From: Tunturibacter psychrotolerans
Lineage (GTDB): Bacteria > Acidobacteriota > Terriglobia > Terriglobales > Acidobacteriaceae
Direction of reading: 5' to 3'
Assembly: GCF_040359615.1 (NCBI RefSeq)
Contig: NZ_CP132942.1
Location: 2,542,001-2,606,000, forward strand
DNA length: 64,000 bases
The translations under genes were made by a program, and so were the position numbers. The notes beneath the pieces were generated by a model. The model was given only the letters and a program-made list of their open reading frames with translations, made no database searches and had not been told where the DNA came from. Position 1 is the stretch's first letter, and each line of letters starts with the position of its first letter. Below are positions 16,239 through 24,614 of this stretch, one piece after another.

Positions 16239-18459
16239 CCCTACCGGGCCGCGCGTTCTCACCAAGCTCAGAGAACGGATTCCGACAGGACTTGCCGGCG
16301 CAGCGGTCTGGCTTGGCTTGTGGTTCTGCGTGTTGTTTGTTCGCCACTTGTTCTCAGGCGGATTCAGAACCTTTTTAGGGATCCTCCAGTTCTTTGTTGG
16401 AATCGCTCTCGTCTCCGTCGCCATCCCCCTAGCCTGGCAGCTCATACGCAAGCATCTCCTCTGGAGCCTTCGCAACAAGCTGATCCTCACTTATCTCCTC
16501 ATCGGTCTTGCCCCGGTGATTCTGTTTCTCACCCTGGTGGGCGTCCTGGCCTACGTAGCAGCAGGTCAATTCGCCATTCACCTCACAGACTCCCGGCTAC
16601 AGGCTGAGTTGATCCAAATGAGAAACGAGACCGGACATCGCGCCGATCTCACCACTGCGCTCGTCGCCGAACGTCCAAAGGACAGCGGGCAACAAATCGG
16701 TAGCGAGATCCAGACCATCGAACAGGCCGGAGAGGTCACACGACTGGATATGCCTCGCTTGCACTTGCATCGCGTAATCCGCGCCTTTCTTAACGGCGCC
16801 GCAGTCGACATCGGTCCAATTCGTGGCAAAGCTCCCTTCGGTCTTCCTCCCTGGGCGACCGAACTGCCGGGAGGGGAGTTCTCAGGTCTCGTTCTCGACG
16901 GACGCGAACTCTATCTCGTGACCCTTCATCAGAAAAAGTGGAACGACGGACGCGTCTTCACTCTTATGTCGAGCCTGCCGGTTGACAGCGCTGTTCTCAA
17001 ACTGATCTCGGAGGGACTTGGACAGGCCAGCCTGCTGCCCCAGCGCGCCGGAAGAACCGCCAATGAGATCAGCAGAGAGAACAATGCGGGAACGCCCGCT
17101 CCCTCCCAGAAATCGCGTCAGAAGGTCAGATTCGCGGTCGGAGCCGATGGGATCGATGCAGGGTCGTCCTGGATCGTCGGTGGAACCGAGCCCCCAGCCG
17201 TCAACGTCGCAGACACCCGCGTCAGTTTTACTTCGACCGAACCGATCACCGACTGGGACACAGGAGAGCGGGACAACGTTCTCATCGCGGTCCAATCCCG
17301 GCCCTCTCTCCTCTATAACCAGCTATTCGGCTCCTCGCTAGGCGGAATCGTAACCAGCGTTCTGCGCATTGGCATCATCCTCCTCTGCGTTGTCTTTGCC
17401 CTCATTGAGCTGCTGGCGCTGTGGATGGCCATCGGCCTCAGCCGCTCCATCACCTCGTCCGTGGCTGATCTCTACAGCGCAACCGAGCACATCGACCGCG
17501 GCGACTTCAACTACCGTATCGGCGTTAAGAGTGATGACCAGCTTGCCGAGCTAAGCAGCTCCTTCAACACCATGTCTGGATCCCTGCAGCGGCTCCTCGA
17601 AGAACAGAAGGAGAAGGAGCGTCTGCAGAACGAGATCTCCATCGCCCAGGAGGTTCAGGCCAATCTCTTCCCGCTACACGCGCAGGGACTCGCGACCCTC
17701 GATCTGCACGGAATCTGTCGCCCAGCCCGATCCGTAAGCGGCGACTACTACGACTTTCTCGTCTTCCACGAAGAAGCCCATGCCGGCATGGTCGACCGGC
17801 GTGAGACCGGCGTAGGCATCGCCATCGGCGATATCAGCGGGAAGGGAATCTCAGCCGCCCTGCTCATGGCAACCCTTCACTCGGCCGTGCGAGCTTACCG
17901 CTTCGCAAGTGAGGAGCTTGTCTACAGCGAGTCCACGGTGGCAGGACTCACAGCCAGCAGGGAAGGCCGTGGCGGAGACTGCGACGAGCTCTTCCAGTCC
18001 CCGGGACGCATTCTTTCCCTTCTCAATCGTCACCTCTACCGAAGTACGCAGCCTGAAAAGTATGCAACTTTGTTTCTCGCCCACTACGACGTCGCCTCCT
18101 CCATGCTGACCTACTCCAACGCAGGACAACTTCCACCCCTCGTTCTGAGCCGGGACGGACACATCAGACGGCTCGACAAAGGGGGAACAGTCGTCGGGCT
18201 CATGGACGGCATGCAGTACGAGGAGGACCGCTTCCAAATGAAGTCGGGAGATATTCTCGTCGCCTACTCAGACGGCGTCACCGAACCCGAGAACGACTTC
18301 GGCGAGTTCGGCGAGGAACGCATGATGGAGGTGGTCGCCCGTTACCGCGATCAGCCCCTGCACGTAATCTCCGGCCAGGTCATGCTCGCCCTCGACGCCT
18401 GGATCGGTGCCGACGAGCAACCCGACGACATCACCCTCGTACTAGCCCGCCAGGTCTGA
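16222..18459 (+). CDS. Membrane-bound PP2C-type (SpoIIE) phosphatase with HAMP domain
   Basis: 745 residues. Two membrane helices near the N-terminus (LGLWFCVLFVRHLFSGG and LILTYLLIGLAPVILFLTLV), a ~280-residue extracytoplasmic sensor region, another helix near residue 385 (VLRIGIILLCVVFALIELLA), a HAMP linker (SRSITSSVADLYSATEHIDR), a short coiled coil, then a SpoIIE/RsbU phosphatase domain with acidic metal sites: SGDYYDF, IGDISGKGISAALLM, YSDGVTEPEN, PDDITLVLARQV. Such proteins dephosphorylate anti-anti-sigma factors in partner-switching pathways. No such partner is encoded nearby. Overlaps the YihY gene, suggesting membrane-stress sensing, which is inference. Confidence 0.88.
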   Translation: MQDANSPTGPRVLTKLRERIPTGLAGAAVWLGLWFCVLFVRHLFSGGFRTFLGILQFFVGIALVSVAIPLAWQLIRKHLLWSLRNKLILTYLLIGLAPVILFLTLVGVLAYVAAGQFAIHLTDSRLQAELIQMRNETGHRADLTTALVAERPKDSGQQIGSEIQTIEQAGEVTRLDMPRLHLHRVIRAFLNGAAVDIGPIRGKAPFGLPPWATELPGGEFSGLVLDGRELYLVTLHQKKWNDGRVFTLMSSLPVDSAVLKLISEGLGQASLLPQRAGRTANEISRENNAGTPAPSQKSRQKVRFAVGADGIDAGSSWIVGGTEPPAVNVADTRVSFTSTEPITDWDTGERDNVLIAVQSRPSLLYNQLFGSSLGGIVTSVLRIGIILLCVVFALIELLALWMAIGLSRSITSSVADLYSATEHIDRGDFNYRIGVKSDDQLAELSSSFNTMSGSLQRLLEEQKEKERLQNEISIAQEVQANLFPLHAQGLATLDLHGICRPARSVSGDYYDFLVFHEEAHAGMVDRRETGVGIAIGDISGKGISAALLMATLHSAVRAYRFASEELVYSESTVAGLTASREGRGGDCDELFQSPGRILSLLNRHLYRSTQPEKYATLFLAHYDVASSMLTYSNAGQLPPLVLSRDGHIRRLDKGGTVVGLMDGMQYEEDRFQMKSGDILVAYSDGVTEPENDFGEFGEERMMEVVARYRDQPLHVISGQVMLALDAWIGADEQPDDITLVLARQV

Positions 18460-18776
18460 CATCAACCCTTTCCAAATAGAAAGGAGTCGTCATCCTGACC
18501 CTGAGCGAAGTCGAAGGGGGAAGGATCCCTGTATTTTGTCTTTGCCTGTTTACGCGTCAGAGACCAGACCCGATAAAAAATAATTCAAAACCGTGGCGTA
18601 TTTTTCAGCGCCCAAAAACACGCTGTCAGAACACCATCTCAACCACGCATCCCACCACGATCACACCATCAAAACACCACGGCCAAACACCCGCTTTTCG
18701 CAAAACACCCCTCAAAAAACCAGCAAAACAACAAAAAACCAGACTCCACCACACCAGATTTTTTTTCTTGAAATTA
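18460..18776. repeat. Intergenic repeat-like block and A/C-rich tract
   Basis: 18489-18536 reads GTCATCCTGACCCTGAGCGA...GGATCCCTGTATTTTG, which I recall as a common dispersed intergenic sequence of Acidobacteriaceae, although only one copy occurs in this window. 18597-18760 is a strand-asymmetric tract very rich in A and C, with recurring CACCA, AAACACC and CAAAA words. No credible gene: the frame through it is low-complexity. Lies between two convergent genes. Confidence 0.45.
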
Positions 18777-20033
18777 CTATTTTTCTCGAAGCGCTTTAAC
18801 CACGATGTCGTTGGGAGAAATTCCAGCCGGAAGAATAGTAAAAAGCGCTGGCCCCTGCTTTCCTTCCGTCCGAATCACCGCAATATCCCCGGAATGTGTA
18901 TCTGCAACCAGCAAAAGATGCTCATCCGCCGAAAACGCAAGCGCATCCGGCGAAGATCCCGTACGAACGCTGCCAGCCAGCTTCCCATCGTCAATGCTAT
19001 AAAGCCCAATCGAATCAGCACCCGAGTTCGCGACCCATAGCGTGCTGTTGTCGCGGCTGACGATCCCCCGCACCGGCTTGTTACCAATCGAGTAAGTTCC
19101 CCCAACTTCATTGGTCCAGGTAGCAATCTCCGAGAAGCTGTCGGAATCGAAGTTTGAGACGAAAATTTCACCGCCATCCGGCTTCATCGCAAGATGAACC
19201 GGCATTTTCCCAACGTCCAGCAACGCAAGCATGCGGTCCGCCGTAAGCGAAGGATTTTGTTTGGCAGCCCACGATCCAGGCGCTGCCGCCAGACCCAGCG
19301 CCATCACCTGATGCCCTGCGGAGCAGGCCACGAAGGCCTTTGAGGAGTCGGGCAAAATTACCGTGTCTGCGGCTCCCGGACAGCCGGAAAATGTCGAGCG
19401 AAGATGTGTAACTGAAGCAGACGCTGGGGAACCGGCGCTATAGGGAATCAGATCGAAGACGGACACGCTGTTGCTCCCATGATTCGTGACCACGAGAGTG
19501 CGGCCATCAGGAGAGATATGCACCTGAACGGGTTGTTCGCCAGCCCCTGCGACGGAGACTTCGCGCCGGAGGTCAAGGTCAACGATGCTGACGCTGTTTG
19601 AGCCGTAGTTGGCAACATAAGCACGGTGTCCGGTAGGTTCAACGGTGATGAAAGATGGCCGATGACGGACCGCGATCGTCGCAACAACACGATTCGCGTC
19701 GGCGTTGATGACTGAAATCGTGCCCGACTGAGCATTGGCGACATAAACCTCATTTCGAGTTGGATTGACGGCCATCTTGGTTGGGTCCGTGCCCACCTGG
19801 AGCGTGCGGTCCTGACGAAGGTAGACAAGATCAAGTACGGTGACCGTATTCGATCCCGCATTGCTGACGTATGCGTACTCCCGATAACCCGCTGGAACGT
19901 CAGGAAAACGGTTCCTATGGCAGCCGAAGAGGGCGAGGAGGATCGCGAATGCTGCGACGATTGAGATCCGAAATGAAGAGCGGCGGGGCGTTGGCACTGT
20001 TCGGAGTCTATCGAGGTGGTGCAAGGGCGGCAA
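18777..20033 (-). CDS. YVTN-type seven-bladed beta-propeller lipoprotein
   Basis: 418 residues. A signal peptide ends in lipobox LLALFGC (Cys near residue 38), so the mature protein is lipid-anchored. The rest is a series of ~42-residue YVTN repeats: YAYVSNAGSNTVTVLDL, EVYVANAQSGTISVI, RAYVANYGSNSVSIVDL, TLVVTNHGSNSVSVFDL, TLWVANSGADSIGLYSI. This is a surface-layer or binding propeller fold; no catalytic residues are evident. Divergent from the ccm genes only in the sense of following them, separated by a hairpin at 20150. Function unknown. Confidence 0.85.
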   Translation of the reverse strand: MPPLHHLDRLRTVPTPRRSSFRISIVAAFAILLALFGCHRNRFPDVPAGYREYAYVSNAGSNTVTVLDLVYLRQDRTLQVGTDPTKMAVNPTRNEVYVANAQSGTISVINADANRVVATIAVRHRPSFITVEPTGHRAYVANYGSNSVSIVDLDLRREVSVAGAGEQPVQVHISPDGRTLVVTNHGSNSVSVFDLIPYSAGSPASASVTHLRSTFSGCPGAADTVILPDSSKAFVACSAGHQVMALGLAAAPGSWAAKQNPSLTADRMLALLDVGKMPVHLAMKPDGGEIFVSNFDSDSFSEIATWTNEVGGTYSIGNKPVRGIVSRDNSTLWVANSGADSIGLYSIDDGKLAGSVRTGSSPDALAFSADEHLLLVADTHSGDIAVIRTEGKQGPALFTILPAGISPNDIVVKALREK

Positions 20034-20149
20034 GAGGAAGTGCGATCGTGAGAATTCTAAATTACGTCTCCGAAACTTTTATGCGTCATCCAGTGTTTAT
20101 GGGATCGATGCTGATGGTCGATAGCATCACGTGCAATTCCTACTCGGAC

Positions 20150-20188
20150 AACGAAGCTGCGGTCCCCCTGCGGCTTCGTTGATTTTTT
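20150..20188. terminator. Hairpin at the end of the ccm operon
   Basis: AACGAAGC (20150-20157) and GCTTCGTT (20173-20180) form a perfect stem, followed on the plus strand by GATTTTTTA. The T tract faces rightward, but the stem lies directly after the leftward ccmD stop at 20187 and may stop that transcript too. Confidence 0.45.
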
Positions 20189-20297
20189 AGCGGCGGACTC
20201 GCCGAACATGAACCCAATTCCACGCAGTCCATGCGAAGTACCCACCCTGAATAACCCACACAGCGATGTAAGCGAAGAGCAAATGCCGATGAGGCAT
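20187..20297 (-). CDS. ccmD: CcmD-like small membrane protein
   Basis: 36 residues, missed by any length filter. Begins MPHRHLLFAYIAVWVIQGGY, a single membrane helix with tyrosine and tryptophan, and ends in a basic tail VHVRRVRR. Position (30 bp after ccmC on the same strand), size, one helix and positive C-terminus are those of CcmD, which holds holo-CcmE near CcmC and helps release it from the CcmAB complex. CcmD sequences are too short for strong homology, so the call rests on context and topology. Confidence 0.7.
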   Translation of the reverse strand: MPHRHLLFAYIAVWVIQGGYFAWTAWNWVHVRRVRR

Positions 20298-20326
20298 TGT
20301 GCTCGTGTCAAAAAAAGAACGCCAGG

Positions 20327-21064
20327 TCATTGTGGAATCTCCAAAGAAGCTTCGATGGCCTGCAGAGCGGCTTCCTGCTCTGCGAATTGGCGGCGGCGCT
20401 CAAGTGCGAAACGGAATAAGACGATACAAATTCCCCATATAGTCCAGCCGGCAAGATTCCAATAGAAAGCGGGAAGCATTGAGGGGTCAACGCCGGAGTC
20501 AGGGCCACCACCGAATACTGGGGCTGGGTGTTGGGTGCGCCACCAGCGGATGGACATGTAGACAATGGGGACGTCTACCGCGGCAAAGACGGAGAGGACG
20601 GCAGCAAGAGTGTGGGTCTGGCCGGCAGAGGAAAATCTGCGCAGCATCAGATAGCTGACATAGAGGAGCCACAGCAAAAGCATGCTGGTAAGGCGTGGAT
20701 CCCACGTCCACCAGATGCCCCAAGTTGCGCGTGCCCAGAGCATGCCGGTAAGCAGACAGATGCTCGAATAGACGACCGTCACTTCGGCAGTAGCGAGAGC
20801 CAAGGCGTCCGCCATAAGAGCCTTCAAGGGGTCTCGACGTCGCCAGTAAAGGTAGAAGAGTGAGGCCGCGAAGTTGACGTAGGGAAAGATCAGACTCAAC
20901 ATCGCGATCGGAACGTGGTAATAGAAGATGCGTCCGACGTTGCCTTGCGCCGCATCCGTTGGGACAAGGAAGATGGCTTGGCGGAAGCCGAAAGCGAGCA
21001 CGGCGACGCTGATCCCGAACCAGAGCCAGGCGACATTGCGGAGAGTGGGGGTGCGCTGCTCCAT
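20327..21064 (-). CDS. ccmC: Cytochrome c biogenesis heme handling protein CcmC
   Basis: 245 residues with six membrane helices. The tryptophan-rich periplasmic signature WGIWWTWDPRLTSMLLLWLL, shared by the CcmC/CcsA heme-handling proteins, is complete, and His residues for heme ligation are present (YYHVPIAM and others). CcmC binds heme and with CcmD attaches it covalently to CcmE. Follows ccmB by 24 bp on the same strand and precedes a small ccmD-like frame. The C-terminal tail is charged (RRQFAEQEAALQAIEAS), slightly longer than in enterobacteria. Confidence 0.92.
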   Translation of the reverse strand: MEQRTPTLRNVAWLWFGISVAVLAFGFRQAIFLVPTDAAQGNVGRIFYYHVPIAMLSLIFPYVNFAASLFYLYWRRRDPLKALMADALALATAEVTVVYSSICLLTGMLWARATWGIWWTWDPRLTSMLLLWLLYVSYLMLRRFSSAGQTHTLAAVLSVFAAVDVPIVYMSIRWWRTQHPAPVFGGGPDSGVDPSMLPAFYWNLAGWTIWGICIVLFRFALERRRQFAEQEAALQAIEASLEIPQ

Positions 21065-21088
21065 AGACCTAGTTTATCCCGAATGTCG

Positions 21089-21778
21089 TCATTCGGCGTT
21101 CAGGACGGTCTCGAAGAGCAGAATGCAGACCGTGGTGAAGATGATGTCGTAACCGAGGAGTTGCTTGATCCAGGTGCCGATCTGGATCGGGTCCAGGTCG
21201 GCGGTCAGGACTCCGGTGGTGGCTTGGACCATGGCCAGCAGAGCCGGGAGGGAGATGGGCAGGAGCAGGAGCGGGAGGAGAAGTTCGCGGTTGCGAGCGC
21301 GAAGGCCGAGAGCAGCGAAGAAGGTGCCGTTGACGACGAGAGCCCAGGTACCAAGAGGCAGGATCAGAGCGAGGAGCCAGACGTTGCCGAGGGCGTGGAG
21401 ATTGAAAAATACGATGAAGATGGGGGCCAGCACCGCCTCTACAACGAGGACGAAGAGCATGTTGGCGAGGGCTTTGCCGAGGAAGAGGGCGGAGGCGGGC
21501 GAGGGGGCCATACGCTGGGCCTCGAGGACGTTGTTGCGTTGCTCGCGTGCCCAGGATTGGTTGAGGGCGGTGATGGAGGCGAAGAGGAGGGCCACCCAGA
21601 GGATGCCACCGGAGATCTGGCGGGTCATGGTGGGGTAGCTGGTGGGGTCGAAGGCGAGGCCGAAGACCACGACTACCAGCAGGGCGAAGAAGAGCATGCC
21701 GTTGATGGAGTCGCGGGAGCGCCACTCGAGGCGGAGGTCTTTGCGGAGGTGGTCCCAGACGTGCCGGAGATACTTCAT
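21089..21778 (-). CDS. ccmB: Heme exporter subunit CcmB
   Basis: 229 residues, six membrane helices. Starts with the typical amphipathic DLRLEWRSRDSINGMLFFAL, and NQSWAREQRNNVLEAQRMAP is the family signature loop. With CcmA it forms the ABC complex that uses ATP to release holo-CcmE from CcmC and CcmD. Its ATG overlaps the stop of the upstream ybaK-like gene (ATGA at 21775-21778), so it is translationally coupled. Confidence 0.92.
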   Translation of the reverse strand: MKYLRHVWDHLRKDLRLEWRSRDSINGMLFFALLVVVVFGLAFDPTSYPTMTRQISGGILWVALLFASITALNQSWAREQRNNVLEAQRMAPSPASALFLGKALANMLFVLVVEAVLAPIFIVFFNLHALGNVWLLALILPLGTWALVVNGTFFAALGLRARNRELLLPLLLLPISLPALLAMVQATTGVLTADLDPIQIGTWIKQLLGYDIIFTTVCILLFETVLNAE

Positions 21779-22275
21779 GCCTTCGCGATGTCCTTGGTGA
21801 GATCTGCGAGGGTAGCGTCGGCGGCCCGGATGTAGTCGGAGGGTGCGAGCAGGAGTTGGAGACCGCGCTGACCGGCGGAGACGGAGATCTGGTCGAAGAG
21901 TTCGATGGTCTCGTCCGCGTAGGCAGGGAAGGTCTTCTTCGCTCCCATCACGGTGACTCCGCCTCGGATGTAGCCCGTGAGCGGCTCTACTTCTTTGAGG
22001 GAGGCTAGTTCGGTCTTTTTTGCCTTCGCGGCTTGGGCAAGTTTTTTGAGGTCCAGTTCGGCGTCGCCCGGGATGATGGCGAAGACGTGTTCGCCCGTGT
22101 TCGTGTGGGCTAGGAGGGTTTTGAAGACCTGTTCGGGGGGGAGGCCTATCTTGCGGGCTACCGAGATGGCGGTGAGATCCTCGGGATCGACTTCGTAGGT
22201 ACGCAGCTCGTAGGGGATGCCGAGGGTGTCGAGGAGGCGGGCGGCGTTGGTTTTGGCGGCGGCGGGGGGCTTCAC
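21775..22275 (-). CDS. ybaK: YbaK/EbsC-family aminoacyl-tRNA deacylase
   Basis: 166 residues from a GTG at 22275 that overlaps the ccmA stop (GTGA). Recognisable YbaK features: NAARLLDTLGIPYELRTYEV, ARKIGLPPEQVFKTLLAHTN, the conserved Lys, and GYIRGGVTVMGAKKTFPAYA. The family hydrolyses Cys-tRNA(Pro) mischarged by prolyl-tRNA synthetase. Its position inside the ccm operon, with 4-bp overlaps on both sides, is unusual. Whether there is a link between cysteine-tRNA editing and cytochrome c (CxxCH) production is open. The longer leftward frame upstream of 22275 is a shadow of ccmA. Confidence 0.88.
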   Translation of the reverse strand: MKPPAAAKTNAARLLDTLGIPYELRTYEVDPEDLTAISVARKIGLPPEQVFKTLLAHTNTGEHVFAIIPGDAELDLKKLAQAAKAKKTELASLKEVEPLTGYIRGGVTVMGAKKTFPAYADETIELFDQISVSAGQRGLQLLLAPSDYIRAADATLADLTKDIAKA

Positions 22276-23021
22276 CCGGCGGCCTCGGTGCTGGAGTCCG
22301 AGTGGGAGTCTACGATCTCGCCGTTGCGCATGGTCAGGGTGCGGGTCGCGAGGGGTTCGGCGAGGGAGGACTGATGGGTGGTGAGGAGGAGGGTGCGGGC
22401 GCCCATTACTCCGTTGACGGGAGCTACGGGCCAGGTGCGGAAGTCGGCGAGGAGTTCGACCATGTGGCGTGCGGAGGCGGCGTCTAGGTTGGAGAATGGC
22501 TCGTCGAGGAGGAGAATCTCTGGGTCGGTCTGGAGAACGCGGGCGAGGGAGGTGCGTTGGCGCATGCCCTGGGAGTATTGACCTACGGGGCGGTCGAGTT
22601 TGGGGTCGAGGCCTACTGCGCGGAGGGCCATCTCGGGGTTGCCGACGCAGGCGCAACCTCCATCACGATGGAGAGAGGAGAAGTAGTTGAGGTTCTCCAT
22701 CGCGGTGAGCTCGTCGTAGAGCATGGGCGAGTGGCTCATGTAGGCTACGCGGCGGCGCTGCTGGTGCGGGGCTTCGGAGAAGACGGTGACGCGGCCGCGA
22801 GTGGGGGTGATGAGGCCTGCGATCATGCGGAGGAGAGTGGATTTTCCCGCGCCGTTTTCGCCGAGGATGATGGTGCAGGAGCCGGTGCAGAAGCTGGTGG
22901 TGATGTTGCGGAGCGCGGCGAAGCGGCCATAGATCTTAGAGACTGACTCGAGCGAGATGCAGTCCGTGCTGGCGGCGGATGGAGGAGCACTGATACGAGT
23001 TGTCTCTGCCGTCTGCGTCAT
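22272..23021 (-). CDS. ccmA: Heme ABC exporter ATPase CcmA
   Basis: 249 residues from the ATG at 23021, 16 bp after ccmE. The frame stays open upstream into ccmE but that part is low-complexity and unlike the family. Walker A GENGAGKST, signature YSQGMRQRTSLARVL, Walker B PEILLLDEPFSNLD, and the switch His in LLTTHQSS. CcmA is the cytoplasmic ATPase of the CcmAB complex in cytochrome c maturation. An insertion around TWPVAPVNGVMGA after Walker B makes it slightly longer than the ~205-residue E. coli protein. Confidence 0.92.
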   Translation of the reverse strand: MTQTAETTRISAPPSAASTDCISLESVSKIYGRFAALRNITTSFCTGSCTIILGENGAGKSTLLRMIAGLITPTRGRVTVFSEAPHQQRRRVAYMSHSPMLYDELTAMENLNYFSSLHRDGGCACVGNPEMALRAVGLDPKLDRPVGQYSQGMRQRTSLARVLQTDPEILLLDEPFSNLDAASARHMVELLADFRTWPVAPVNGVMGARTLLLTTHQSSLAEPLATRTLTMRNGEIVDSHSDSSTEAAG

Positions 23022-23037
23022 ATCTTTGCGCTTCGCG

Positions 23038-23493
23038 TTATTTGATTGCAGGCAGTGTGGCGGCAGCGGTGGTGGCTGGGGTTGTAGAGGCTGGGGCGGG
23101 AGCGTATTTGGAGGCGCATTTGGCCTGGAGTTGAGTGGCGTGGAAGACTCCGTCGTGGCCGTAGGTGCCGACGGCGAGGGCCTGGGCGTCATCCTTGAAG
23201 GTGTCGGGTGGCGGCTCGGAGCCCTGATAGACCACTGAGAGTTTGTGGCCTTGTTCGAGAAGATCAAAGGTGGCGTTGGTGCCTACGCGGTGGATGCTAC
23301 CGGGGGCTACGTTCCCGGCTACGCGGAGATGGCGGACGTAGGCCTTGTTTCCCATGCCCTGCAGCTCGCCGATGGTGACGTAGTAGCTCTTGTTGTCGCG
23401 TCCGCCGGTGAACGAGAGATAGGCGATCGTGGCCACGATGATGACGGTGGCGACGATGAATTTGATCGGGCTCTTCTGAGAAGCATTTGCCAT
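23038..23493 (-). CDS. ccmE: Heme chaperone CcmE, CxxxY variant
   Basis: 151 residues. One N-terminal anchor helix (IKFIVATVIIVATIAYLSF), then a periplasmic OB-fold (VRHLRVAGNVAPGSI, FDLLEQGHKLSVVYQGSEPPPDTF). The heme-attachment motif near the C-terminus is CASKY (Cys126, Tyr130; Cys codon at 23116-23118), where most proteobacteria have HxxxY. CxxxY CcmE proteins are known from archaea and deltaproteobacteria. First gene of the ccm operon, so heme delivery here presumably follows that variant chemistry. The C-terminal Ala/Thr/Pro tail is dispensable-looking. CcmF and CcmG/H are not in the window. Confidence 0.9.
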   Translation of the reverse strand: MANASQKSPIKFIVATVIIVATIAYLSFTGGRDNKSYYVTIGELQGMGNKAYVRHLRVAGNVAPGSIHRVGTNATFDLLEQGHKLSVVYQGSEPPPDTFKDDAQALAVGTYGHDGVFHATQLQAKCASKYAPAPASTTPATTAAATLPAIK

Positions 23494-23904
23494 GTTCTTC
23501 GTCTTTCAGTCTACGGTTACGGGTTCGATTTGGGTAGCCATCCCTTTGTGGGATACCCCCCCTCCCCCCCTGTGGGGTATCTTGCGCCTAAGTTGCTTAG
23601 AATGATTAGTTTATGGACAGGGTGTGTCTGTAAAATATTCTATTCAAAGGGCTTGCGTGCAAAATACTTGTTTTGTTGTAGTTGCGATACCCTGTGATCT
23701 CTATATGTTTCGATGAGTTTTGCGCGTCCTAAATTTGGCTCCCTCTTCTATTTTAGACGTTTGACTGGGGGTAATACGCCACGACAAAAGCCTTACTGGG
23801 CGCGGGTTTTCGCATGGGAGGGCCTTGACAGGATTTTGACAATTAGCTTTTCGAGACGTCGAATATTTGCCCGCTCAAGGGTGTATTCGAGATATGGTTC
23901 GCCC
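23494..23904. other. Divergent promoter region with C-tract hairpin
   Basis: Between ccmE (leftward) and the gene starting at 23905. GATACCCC (23552-23559) and GGGGTATC (23574-23581) form an 8-bp stem around a CCC-rich loop, which could be a transcript-level structure or a remnant of an intergenic repeat. The frame upstream of 23905 stays open back to 23713 but is AT-rich and lacks coding character. Nothing else recognised. Confidence 0.4.
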
Positions 23905-24540
23905 ATGAGCAAAAGGGCGATCCTGGTTCGCAGCGGGTTGATGTTGTTTTCGGTTTTGTCTTTGTTGGCGGCGCAGAGCAAGTTTGTGGCGCAGGGTAGC
24001 GCACGCTCGGACAGTTCGACATTCGATCGTTACACCGGCTGCAAGTTCAGTGATGAGTTGTCGGTTGTGGAGACATCGCCGCTTGCGCCAGGCGTTCATG
24101 AGCGCACGGTTCAGACCTCGAAGGGGCCAAAACAGGTAGGGATGGTGGAGGGACGAAGGGTGATGTTCGCCTATCCAGGAAAGGACTTCTACGCGAACGT
24201 GAAGGTGGAGATTCTGCCGGAGAAGGACTATGCGGAGATGAGGCAGATTTTGGTCGAAAACTTCGACTATATGCTGGCGACGAGTAAGGACAGCACACGA
24301 AACTATGAGTTGAAGCCGAAGCTTAACGGTCTCGATATTCGTGGTTTGGATAAAGACAACTTGGAAGGTGGCGTCTTAGGCATCTATGTGCTGTTGAACG
24401 ATGCCTCGAGGATGGTGACTACGATTTATTTTTTGAATCAGGAGCCGAAGGACCGAAGCTATCAGACGATTGAGGGATATCGCGTGGCGAGAGATCGATT
24501 TCTTTCCACCTATGCAGGTTGTATCGGCACGAAACATTGA
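23905..24540 (+). CDS. Hypothetical exported protein
   Basis: 211 residues from the ATG at 23905. An N-terminal signal peptide is clear (RSGLMLFSVLSLLAAQSKFV). The mature part has one conserved-looking Cys near its start (RYTGCKFSDELS) and one near its end (STYAGCIG), which may form a disulfide in the periplasm. Mixed alpha/beta composition (MFAYPGKDFYANVKVEILPE). No enzymatic motif and no family I recognise. A hairpin at 24563-24599 separates it from the convergent hydrolase gene. Confidence 0.6.
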   Translation: MSKRAILVRSGLMLFSVLSLLAAQSKFVAQGSARSDSSTFDRYTGCKFSDELSVVETSPLAPGVHERTVQTSKGPKQVGMVEGRRVMFAYPGKDFYANVKVEILPEKDYAEMRQILVENFDYMLATSKDSTRNYELKPKLNGLDIRGLDKDNLEGGVLGIYVLLNDASRMVTTIYFLNQEPKDRSYQTIEGYRVARDRFLSTYAGCIGTKH

Positions 24541-24562
24541 GTATCGAACGAGCTCATTTTTT

Positions 24563-24599
24563 GCAGGGCTGACTCGTTTGAGTTGCGAGACAGCCCTGC
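24563..24599. terminator. Hairpin between convergent genes
   Basis: GCAGGGCTG (24563-24571) and CAGCCCTGC (24591-24599) form a perfect 9-bp stem between convergent stops. No proper T tract follows on either strand, so termination efficiency is uncertain. Confidence 0.4.
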
Positions 24600-24614
24600 G
24601 GTTGGTAGAGACGG

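Noticed and set aside
22276..22656. N-terminal extension of the ybaK frame
   Set aside because: Arg/Pro-rich shadow of ccmA; the GTG at 22275 overlapping the ccmA stop is the natural start.
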